From Bacteroides sp. (lineage in GTDB: Bacteria > Bacteroidota > Bacteroidia > Bacteroidales > SM23-62): a stretch of 5,064 bases of DNA. Of the stretch, positions 1 to 5,064 are shown one piece after another. A model generated the notes under the pieces. It was not told the origin of the DNA and did no database searches. It was given only the letters and a program-made list of their open reading frames with translations. Each line of letters starts with the position of its first letter. The stretch's first letter is position 1. The DNA lies in the NCBI GenBank assembly GCA_030589965.1, contig JAUUZM010000259.1:1-5064 (forward strand), in the 5' to 3' direction. The position numbers and the translations under genes were made by a program.

Positions 1-1866
1 CGAAAGTTCGTCGAAGTAAAGACGATCACAGACATCATAATCCGTACTGACAGTTTCGGGATTATAGTTGATCATTATGGACCGGTACCCTTCTTCGTTC
101 AGGGTATAGAGTGTATTTACGCTGCACCAGTCAAATTCAACACTGCTGCCTATCCGGTAAGCACCTGAACCAAGAACGATTACAGATTTCCCGTCATCGA
201 CGAAATCAAGATCATGCTCATCGCCGCTGTATGTCAGGTAAAGGTAATTGGTCTGTGCAGGATATTCTGCAGCCAGGGTATCGATCTGTTTAACTGAGGG
301 CAGAATATTCCGGTTCTTTCTCCAGTTCCTTACTTCGAGTCCCATTTCAGCCATGGATTCCGATTTGGAATGATAAATATGACGGGCGATCTGGAAATCT
401 GAAAAACCAAGAATTTTTGCCTTTTTCAACTGTTCATCAGGCATCTTTTCAAGGCTTCCAAAAGTTTCAATTGTATTTTTAAATTCAAATATATTCCTCA
501 GTTTAATCAGGAACCATCTGTCAATTTTAGTCAGTTCAAATATCTGATCAACCGTATATCCCTTTTCAAAAGCCTGGGCGATGACCATGATACGCATATC
601 CGTTGGCTCGGCGAGTTCCTTTTCAATATCCTCGAAAACCAATTCACGGTTGGCAGTAAATCCATGCAGTCCCTGGCCGATCATCCGGATTCCCTTCTGG
701 ATAACTTCTTCAAATGTTCTTCCGATTGCCATGACTTCGCCGACACTTTTCATAGAACTGTCGATAAGCTTACTGACACCGACAAATTTATTCAGGTCCC
801 AGCGAGGGATCTTACATACGATGTAATCCAGTGCAGGTTCAAAAAATGCGGAAGTGGTTTTGGTTACTGAATTTTTCAGTTCATGAAGCCCGTATCCCAA
901 TCCCAGTTTCGCGGCAACAAAAGCCAGTGGATAACCAGTAGCCTTGGAGGCCAGAGCACTGGATCTGGACAGCCTGGCATTGACCTCGATTACCCGATAT
1001 TCCTCTGAATTAGGATCAAGGGCATATTGAATATTACACTCCCCAATGATCCCTATATGACGGATCACGTCTATGGATACTCTACGGAGTTTATGATATT
1101 CACTGTTGGTGAGAGTCTGGGATGGGGCAACTACGATACTTTCCCCGGTATGGATGCCAAGGGGATCGAAATTTTCCATATTACAGACCGTTATGCAATT
1201 ATCATAGCGGTCCCGCACCACTTCGTATTCAACCTCTTTCCATCCCTTTAGAGATTCTTCGACCAGGATCTGGGGAGAATATGAAAATGCCTTGGATGCC
1301 AGTATTACCAGTTCATCTTCATTTGAGCAAAATCCGCTTCCCTGTCCGCCTAATGTATACGCGGCTCTTGTAATGATGGGAAAACCCAGGTCATCTGCAG
1401 CTTTTTTAGCATCTTCAATAGTTTCTACTGCATGACTTCTGGGAGTTTTTATTCCAATTTCCAGAAGTTTTTCTATAAAGATTTCCCGGTCTTCTGTATC
1501 AATAATGGCCTGGACAGGGGTACCAAGTACCTCAACGTTATATTTTTCAAGAACCCCCTTTTCGAATAGTTCAATTCCACAATTCAGCGCGGTTTGTCCG
1601 CCGAATGAAAGAAGGATCCCATCCGGCTTTTCCCGGGCGATAATTTTTTCAACAAATGCAGGGGTTACAGGTAAAAAATATATTTTATCGGCAATTTTTT
1701 CTGAAGTCTGGACGGTTGCAATGTTAGGGTTGATAAGGACAGTAGAGATTTTTTCCTCTCTTAGAGCTTTGAGCGCTTGTGAACCGGAATAGTCAAATTC
1801 ACCGGCCTCGCCGATTTTGAGTGCTCCCGATCCGAGTACAATTACCTTCCGGATATTCTTATTCAT
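1..1866 (-). CDS. carB: Carbamoyl-phosphate synthase large chain, N-terminal 622 residues (3' end outside window)
   Basis: Makes carbamoyl phosphate from bicarbonate, ammonia (delivered from glutamine by the small chain CarA) and two ATP, feeding arginine and pyrimidine synthesis in the cytoplasm. Reading the minus strand from ATG 1866-1864 gives an uninterrupted frame to the window edge. The first nucleotide-binding half opens with GSGALKIGEAGEFDYSG (about residues 12-28). Next come the ATP-grasp loop TRAAYTLGGQGSG (166-178, with R167), metal ligands Q280, E294 and N296 in the NIQ...IEVNARLSRSS region, and SMKSVGEVMAIGRT (371-384). The oligomerisation domain follows (about 400-550, including WVKQ-like SVKQIDTLAAEYP). 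The second synthetase half begins at VIVLGSGAYRIGSSVEFDW (562-580). Family members are about 1,070 residues, so about 450 are missing: the second ATP-grasp region and the C-terminal allosteric domain. Wording throughout resembles eukaryotic CPS1/CAD more than E. coli CarB. No carA lies between carB and its divergent neighbour argR. Confidence 0.97.
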   Translation of the reverse strand, partial: MNKNIRKVIVLGSGALKIGEAGEFDYSGSQALKALREEKISTVLINPNIATVQTSEKIADKIYFLPVTPAFVEKIIAREKPDGILLSFGGQTALNCGIELFEKGVLEKYNVEVLGTPVQAIIDTEDREIFIEKLLEIGIKTPRSHAVETIEDAKKAADDLGFPIITRAAYTLGGQGSGFCSNEDELVILASKAFSYSPQILVEESLKGWKEVEYEVVRDRYDNCITVCNMENFDPLGIHTGESIVVAPSQTLTNSEYHKLRRVSIDVIRHIGIIGECNIQYALDPNSEEYRVIEVNARLSRSSALASKATGYPLAFVAAKLGLGYGLHELKNSVTKTTSAFFEPALDYIVCKIPRWDLNKFVGVSKLIDSSMKSVGEVMAIGRTFEEVIQKGIRMIGQGLHGFTANRELVFEDIEKELAEPTDMRIMVIAQAFEKGYTVDQIFELTKIDRWFLIKLRNIFEFKNTIETFGSLEKMPDEQLKKAKILGFSDFQIARHIYHSKSESMAEMGLEVRNWRKNRNILPSVKQIDTLAAEYPAQTNYLYLTYSGDEHDLDFVDDGKSVIVLGSGAYRIGSSVEFDWCSVNTLYTLNEEGYRSIMINYNPETVSTDYDVCDRLYFDELS

Positions 1867-1901
1867 TGGGCACAAAAATAGAAATATTTTACCGAAACAT
1901 G

Positions 1902-1930
1902 TTGTAAAATATAAAAAATGTATAAATTTG
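1902..1930 (+). promoter_or_regulatory. Candidate promoter of the argR operon (Bacteroidota type)
   Basis: TAAATTTG at 1923-1930 is an exact match to the Bacteroidota -7 consensus TAnnTTTG. A TTG at 1902-1904 lies 18 bases upstream as a plausible -33 element. Transcription would start near 1936-1940, giving a leader of about 20 bases or less before the argR ATG at 1956. The -7 element lies within the first ARG-box-like site (1919-1932), and the second site covers the predicted start point, so repression by ArgR would be direct. No Shine-Dalgarno sequence is visible, as is usual in this phylum. Confidence 0.45.
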
Positions 1931-1934
1931 CAAA
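1906..1934 (-). promoter_or_regulatory. Candidate carB promoter (Bacteroidota type)
   Basis: On the minus strand, TTTG (1934-1931) is followed after 17 bases by TATATTTT (1913-1906). The second element matches the Bacteroidota -7 consensus TAnnTTTG at all but its last base. This would give a leader of roughly 30-40 bases before the carB start at 1866. The -33 element falls inside the upstream ARG-box-like site, so ArgR binding would block it. A better -7 match, TATTTTTG (1880-1873), exists but lies only six bases from the start codon and would leave an almost leaderless mRNA. Inferred from motifs only, in very AT-rich DNA. Confidence 0.3.
1919..1932. promoter_or_regulatory. ARG-box-like ArgR site, upstream copy
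   Basis: TGTATAAATTTGCA resembles the core of the known ARG box (TGAATWWWWATTCA). The outer TG...CA ends and the central AT-rich bases are conserved, with deviations at A3 of the left arm and in the right arm. It is the less symmetrical of the two copies. It overlaps the argR -7 element and the proposed -33 element of carB, so one bound ArgR could control both directions. The assignment rests on similarity and on argR being the adjacent gene. Confidence 0.5.
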
Positions 1935-1939
1935 ATGCA

Positions 1940-1953
1940 TGTATAAATATACA
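1940..1953. promoter_or_regulatory. ARG-box-like ArgR site, promoter-proximal copy
   Basis: TGTATAAATATACA has perfect inverted arms (TGTATA / TATACA) around a central AA and agrees with the ARG-box core TGAATWWWWATTCA at 12 of 14 positions. It begins exactly 21 bp after the upstream copy; paired ARG boxes in E. coli are 18 bp with a 3-bp spacer, giving the same 21-bp period. It ends two bases before the argR start codon and covers the predicted transcription start, so it should act in autorepression. Confidence 0.6.
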
Positions 1954-1955
1954 AA

Positions 1956-2432
1956 ATGAAAACCCGGACCCAGCGCTTGCTGACCATACGAAAGATCATA
2001 GAAGGAGAAGCCATATCCAACCAGGATGACTTGCTCAAAAAGCTTGTCCAGGAAGGGTTTGAGCTCACTCAGGCCACCCTGTCACGGGACCTGAAATTCC
2101 TTCAGGCCGGAAAGCGCCCGGATAAGAAAAAGGGGTATGTATATATTCTTCCAGGGAATATGCAGGTATCCTTTCCCCCGCAGGTAAGTCAAAATGGCAA
2201 TGGAAGCTTTCCGTTGAACGGATTTGTTTCCATGGATTTTGCACATCATATGGCTGTGATCAGGACCTTGCCCGGATATGCTAACAGCATAGCCTATATG
2301 ATAGATGAGTTAGATGCATTTGAGATCCTGGGCAGCATTGCGGGTGATGACACCATATTGCTTATCCCCCGCGAAGGGGTATCCAGAGATGATGTAAAAA
2401 ATGTCCTGGCAGTTTTATTTCCACTTGAATAA
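1956..2432 (+). CDS. argR: Arginine repressor ArgR
   Basis: Arginine-sensing transcriptional regulator, 158 residues, normal for the family (about 150-160). The N-terminal winged helix-turn-helix spans about residues 1-65, with the recognition helix at QATLSRDLKFL (39-49; S43 and R44 correspond to the conserved SR). A Gly/Asn/Pro-rich linker follows (about 68-88). The C-terminal oligomerisation and arginine-binding domain contains GYANSIAYMIDELD (107-120) and GSIAGDDTILLIP (126-138); D131 and D132 match the paired aspartates that contact arginine in hexameric ArgR. The ATG at 1956 is chosen because MKTRTQRLLTIRKII aligns with the usual family start; there is no Shine-Dalgarno sequence. It is the first gene of the plus-strand operon and is divergent from carB. 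The ARG-box-like pair directly upstream suggests autorepression and joint control of carB. Confidence 0.96.
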   Translation: MKTRTQRLLTIRKIIEGEAISNQDDLLKKLVQEGFELTQATLSRDLKFLQAGKRPDKKKGYVYILPGNMQVSFPPQVSQNGNGSFPLNGFVSMDFAHHMAVIRTLPGYANSIAYMIDELDAFEILGSIAGDDTILLIPREGVSRDDVKNVLAVLFPLE

Positions 2433-2446
2433 TTGAAAACAATAAT

Positions 2447-3073
2447 ATGGAGAAGTTTATTATATCAGTAGGAGGAGAGAAGCATATCTCGTATGTGCCT
2501 CAGGTGGAAGAAGCCCTTATGGAAGCATCGAAGGTGAAGGGGACCGGACTGGCAAAACGTTCGACGGAATACCTCACTGAGAAAATACGGGAGGGGAAGG
2601 CGGTTATAGCTTTGACCAAAGAAGGAGAATTTGCAGGTTTCTGTTATATAGAGTCATGGGGACATGAGAAGTATGTGGCTAACTCCGGACTAATAGTTCT
2701 GGATAGGTTCAGGGGACATGGACTGGCGATGAGGATAAAGGAAGAAGCATTCAAACTTTCCCGTAAAATATTTCCCGCTGCAAAAATGTTCGGACTAACT
2801 ACCAGCCTGGCGGTTATGAAAATAAATTCAGCGATAGGTTACAAGCCTGTCACTTTTAGCGAACTGACCGACGATGATCAGTTTTGGAAAGGCTGCCAGA
2901 GTTGTGCTTATTATGATATCCTTTTCCGAACCAACCGGACCCACTGTCTTTGTACTGCCATGCTTTACGATCCTGAAAAGGAGGAAAAAAGCAACAAAGG
3001 CAAAAAGAGACAGGCGAAACCCAAAAACGGCAAGAAATCACTATCCATAAAAAAAATAATTTTTAAGAAATAA
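2447..3073 (+). CDS. GNAT-family acyltransferase of the arginine operon, substrate unproven
   Basis: A 208-residue protein with a GNAT fold. The acyl-CoA pyrophosphate-binding motif A is seen as RFRGHGLAMRIKEEA (87-101), preceded by the strand GLIVLD (81-86) and followed by a motif B-like segment, AVMKINSAIGYKPV (122-135). The N-terminal GTGLAKRSTEYLTEKI (32-47) matches what I recall of a conserved Bacteroidota family encoded beside argG. After the GNAT core come WKGCQSC and HCLCTAML: four cysteines (C150, C153, C167, C169) spaced CxxC-x13-CxC, which could bind zinc or form a redox pair. The last 30 residues are very lysine-rich and probably disordered. The gene starts 14 bp after argR and ends 2 bp before argG, so it is surely co-transcribed. 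Its position suggests the glutamate N-acyltransferase step (N-acetyl- or N-succinylglutamate synthase), but this is inference; another acyl acceptor is possible. Confidence 0.85.
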   Translation: MEKFIISVGGEKHISYVPQVEEALMEASKVKGTGLAKRSTEYLTEKIREGKAVIALTKEGEFAGFCYIESWGHEKYVANSGLIVLDRFRGHGLAMRIKEEAFKLSRKIFPAAKMFGLTTSLAVMKINSAIGYKPVTFSELTDDDQFWKGCQSCAYYDILFRTNRTHCLCTAMLYDPEKEEKSNKGKKRQAKPKNGKKSLSIKKIIFKK

Positions 3074-3075
3074 AC

Positions 3076-4254
3076 ATGAAGAAGAAAGTTGCATTGGCGT
3101 TTAGCGGTGGACTCGACACTACCTTTTGTGTGAAATATTTGAGCCAGGAAAAAAACCTCGAGGTGCATTCGGTTTTTATAAACACCGGAGGATTTACCTC
3201 AGAAGAAGAAGAAGAAGTTCGCCAGAAAGCGCTGAGTCTGGGGGTGGTAAAGCATGAAAATATCAATGTTTCAAAGCAATATTACCAGGAGTGTATCCGG
3301 TATATGGTGTACGGGAACATGATGCGGAACCGGCATTATCCTATGTCCGTTAGTTCAGAGCGTACTTTCCAGGCAATGGCTGTGGCCGAATATGCCCGGG
3401 AGAACGATATAGGGATTCTGGCCCATGGTAGTACCGGTGCCGGCAATGACCAGGTCCGTTTTGAAATGATCTTCCAGATACTGGTTCCGGACATGGAGGT
3501 ACTTGCTCCCATTCGCGAACTCAGCCTTTCAAGAGAGGCGGAGATTGACTATTTGCGAAAAGTTGGAGTTGATGATTCATTTGAAAAGCATGAGTATAGT
3601 ATTAATCAGGGATTGTGGGGGACTTCCGTCGGGGGAAAGGAAACCCTTACATCATCAGAGGGCTTACCGGAAAAAGCATTTCCTTCTCAATTAACAGAAC
3701 AGGAACCTCTGCAAATCAGCCTGGAGTTTGAAGCCGGAGAAATTCTCGGTGGAATAAAAGCGATCCAGGAATTAAACGAAAAAGCTTCTGCATTTGCTAT
3801 AGGCAGGGGCATCCATGTAGGTGAAACCATTATAGGGATAAAGGGGAGAGTTGGATTTGAAGCGGCTGCACCTGCCATAATCATTCGCGCCCACCAGGAA
3901 CTGGAGAAACACACACTGGGGAAATGGCAGGCATACTGGAAAGACCAGATCTCAGAATGGTATGGGATGATGCTCCATGAAGGACATTACCTTGACCCGG
4001 TAATGCGTAATATGGAGACCTTCCTTGAGGACACTCAGAAGTTCGTATCAGGCAAGGTTTTTATTACCTTGCGTCCTTATACATTTGATGTAACAGGTAT
4101 TGAATCAGAACATGACCTGATGAAGGCCTCAGGTGCTACTTACGGAGAGATGCACAAAGGCTGGAGCAGCGATGACGTCAAAGGATTTACAAAGATCCTT
4201 GGGAATCCTGCCATGTTCTATCATTCCAAACATCCTTTCACATCTAAAAAGTAA
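3076..4254 (+). CDS. argG: Argininosuccinate synthase
   Basis: Condenses citrulline and aspartate, using ATP, into argininosuccinate, the penultimate step of arginine synthesis. It is 392 residues, near the roughly 400 of most bacterial ArgG. The ATP PP-loop AFSGGLDT is at residues 8-15. The citrulline/aspartate region follows as YPMSVSSER (88-96) and AHGSTGAGNDQVRFE (116-130; N124 and D125 conserved). YSINQGLWGTS (174-184) matches the canonical YSIDENLWGRS segment. GIKGRVGFEAAAP (254-266) and RAHQELE (271-277) correspond to the end of the catalytic domain. The C-terminal part (about 325-392) is the oligomerisation tail. Several substitutions (Lys to Ala in HGSTGAGND, Arg to Thr in WGTS) are what I recall of the Bacteroidota subtype, so they do not imply loss of function. 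A run of five GAA codons encodes Glu43-Glu47. It starts 2 bp after the acyltransferase stop. Confidence 0.96.
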   Translation: MKKKVALAFSGGLDTTFCVKYLSQEKNLEVHSVFINTGGFTSEEEEEVRQKALSLGVVKHENINVSKQYYQECIRYMVYGNMMRNRHYPMSVSSERTFQAMAVAEYARENDIGILAHGSTGAGNDQVRFEMIFQILVPDMEVLAPIRELSLSREAEIDYLRKVGVDDSFEKHEYSINQGLWGTSVGGKETLTSSEGLPEKAFPSQLTEQEPLQISLEFEAGEILGGIKAIQELNEKASAFAIGRGIHVGETIIGIKGRVGFEAAAPAIIIRAHQELEKHTLGKWQAYWKDQISEWYGMMLHEGHYLDPVMRNMETFLEDTQKFVSGKVFITLRPYTFDVTGIESEHDLMKASGATYGEMHKGWSSDDVKGFTKILGNPAMFYHSKHPFTSKK

Positions 4255-4257
4255 AAT

Positions 4258-5058
4258 ATGAAGGAGAAAATTGCAATCCTCGGAGGCGGAAACATTGGAA
4301 CTGCTATAGCCAGCGGACTTCTGGCTTCCGGGAAAACTGCGGCCTCGGATATCATCGTTACCCGCCGCAATCTTAAACTTCTTTCGGATCTGGAGGAAAA
4401 AGGTATTTCCGTAACATCCGATAATAGTAAAGCAGTAAAAGAATCTTCAGTGATCATTCTTTGCGTGCAACCAACACAGGTGAAGGATCTTCTTTTGGAG
4501 ATAAAGGATTCATTAGATCCGGCGCAACATGTGTTTTCATTTGTTGTGGCAGCCTATGAGGTGAAGGATATTCAGGAACTAATCGGAGACCAGGTACCCC
4601 TTGTGAGGGTAATGCCCAATACGGCCATTGCCATACGTGAATCCATGACCTGCCTGGCCACTAACAATGGCAGTGACCTGGCCCTTAAAAAGGTTGAGGG
4701 CATTTTTGACCAGCTAGGCAGTACCATGGTGATACGTGAAAAGCTAATGGGCGCGGCAACCATTCTCGGAGCCTGTGGGATAGCCTACTTTATGCGGTTT
4801 ATCCGTGCTGCATCCCAGGGAGGAATCCAGGTAGGCTTTCATGCAGATGAAGCCCAGGCCATAGCCGCTCAGACAGCTCGCGGGGCAGCATCATTGCTGC
4901 TTCAGACCGGAAGCCATCCGGAAGATGAAATCGACAAGGTGACCACCCCCAGGGGCTGTACCATTGCCGGCTTGAACGAAATGGAGCACTTCGGACTCAG
5001 CTCGGCGGTGATTAAGGGTATAATTACTTCCTATAATGAAATAGAAAAGCTGAAATAA
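4258..5058 (+). CDS. proC: Pyrroline-5-carboxylate reductase
   Basis: Reduces 1-pyrroline-5-carboxylate to L-proline with NAD(P)H, the last step of proline synthesis. It is 266 residues, normal for ProC. The N-terminal Rossmann fold opens with IAILGGGNIGTAIASGL (5-21, GxGxxG). IILCVQPTQV (66-75) is the usual second-half Rossmann strand, and VRVMPNTAIAI (116-126) matches the conserved RxMPNTP segment. The C-terminal helical dimerisation domain contains GACGIAYFMRFIRAA (171-185), the AAQTARGAASLLL block (203-215) and the family signature VTTPRGCTIAGLNEME (228-243). Unusual points are GACGIAYF where most ProC have GSGPAYV, and FSFVVAAYEV (93-102) where most have a SIAAGV-like strand. The gene starts 3 bp after argG and is clearly in its operon. 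Location with arginine genes points to shared control of proline and arginine synthesis from glutamate. Related beta-hydroxyacid dehydrogenase-like enzymes are less likely given the C-terminal signature. Confidence 0.93.
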   Translation: MKEKIAILGGGNIGTAIASGLLASGKTAASDIIVTRRNLKLLSDLEEKGISVTSDNSKAVKESSVIILCVQPTQVKDLLLEIKDSLDPAQHVFSFVVAAYEVKDIQELIGDQVPLVRVMPNTAIAIRESMTCLATNNGSDLALKKVEGIFDQLGSTMVIREKLMGAATILGACGIAYFMRFIRAASQGGIQVGFHADEAQAIAAQTARGAASLLLQTGSHPEDEIDKVTTPRGCTIAGLNEMEHFGLSSAVIKGIITSYNEIEKLK

Positions 5059-5064
5059 AAGAAA

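Larger units (their letters stand above)
1918..1959. repeat. Tandem 21-bp direct repeat spanning the argR operator and start codon
   Basis: Two adjacent 21-bp units, 1918-1938 and 1939-1959, are identical at 18 of 21 positions; they differ only at unit positions 11, 13 and 21. Each begins ATGTATAAAT and carries C followed by AAAATG near its end. The AAAATG of the second unit contains the argR start codon (1956-1958), and the first unit therefore has an equivalent ATG at 1935-1937. The period equals two turns of B-DNA, which fits a double ArgR operator better than a random duplication. Confidence 0.85.

Noticed and set aside
111..1792. Several plus-strand open frames of 60-95 codons
   Set aside because: They lie opposite carB, whose minus-strand frame is open throughout and matches the family all along; none of their translations shows a recognisable domain.
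1880..1890. AAATATTT palindrome as a terminator or extra operator
   Set aside because: The stem is short and wholly A/T, there is no GC-rich hairpin or T-run context, and it does not match the ARG box.
1897..1917. Possible third copy of the 21-bp operator repeat
   Set aside because: Only about 13 of 21 bases match in A-rich DNA, the spacing is off the 21-bp period, and the palindrome is absent.
1817..2029. Plus-strand frame crossing the intergenic region into argR
   Set aside because: It overlaps the carB start and argR in a different frame, and its apparent protein is low-complexity translation of operator DNA.
3049..3076. A8 run as a programmed frameshift fusing the GNAT protein to ArgG
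   Set aside because: In the argG frame a TAA stop (3064-3066) occurs before the argG ATG, so slippage cannot yield a fusion protein.
3202..3216. (GAA)5 repeat in argG as a phase-variation tract
   Set aside because: The repeat unit is three bases, so length change would not shift the frame; it only lengthens a Glu stretch.
2856..3266. Three overlapping minus-strand frames across the GNAT/argG junction
   Set aside because: They are antisense shadows of two well-supported genes and are rich in Phe and Ser from reversed Lys and Glu codons.

Overview
The window looks like chromosomal DNA from a member of the Bacteroidota, probably Bacteroidales or a close relative. The evidence is the Bacteroidota-type ArgR, ArgG and CarB sequences, the A-rich start regions without Shine-Dalgarno sequences, and an exact match to the Bacteroidota -7 promoter element (TAnnTTTG) before argR. 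It carries the regulator and several genes of arginine biosynthesis and is almost entirely coding. There is no mobile element, CRISPR array, tRNA or rRNA.

Layout. Positions 1-1866 (minus strand) hold the N-terminal 622 codons of carB, the carbamoyl-phosphate synthase large chain; the 3' part lies beyond the left edge. An AT-rich divergent intergenic region of 89 bp (1867-1955) separates carB from a tightly packed plus-strand operon: argR (1956-2432), a GNAT-fold acyltransferase of unproven substrate (2447-3073), argG (3076-4254) and proC (4258-5058). The gaps between these genes are 14, 2 and 3 bp. The sequence stops six bases after proC with no terminator, so the operon probably continues.

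How the genes fit together. CarB makes carbamoyl phosphate for citrulline (and pyrimidine) synthesis. ArgG joins citrulline to aspartate. ProC makes proline from pyrroline-5-carboxylate, on the proline branch from glutamate. ArgR should sense arginine and control both directions. The intergenic region has a 21-bp near-perfect tandem repeat whose two units each contain an ARG-box-like site, spaced exactly two helical turns apart, as expected for a hexameric ArgR. The GNAT protein is the best candidate here for the undefined acyl-transfer step that opens the arginine pathway in these bacteria.

I did not find a wholly new multi-gene system. The points most worth checking are the GNAT enzyme with its four-cysteine motif, the tandem operator overlapping the argR start, the eukaryote-like (CPS1/CAD-like) CarB, and proC placed directly after argG.
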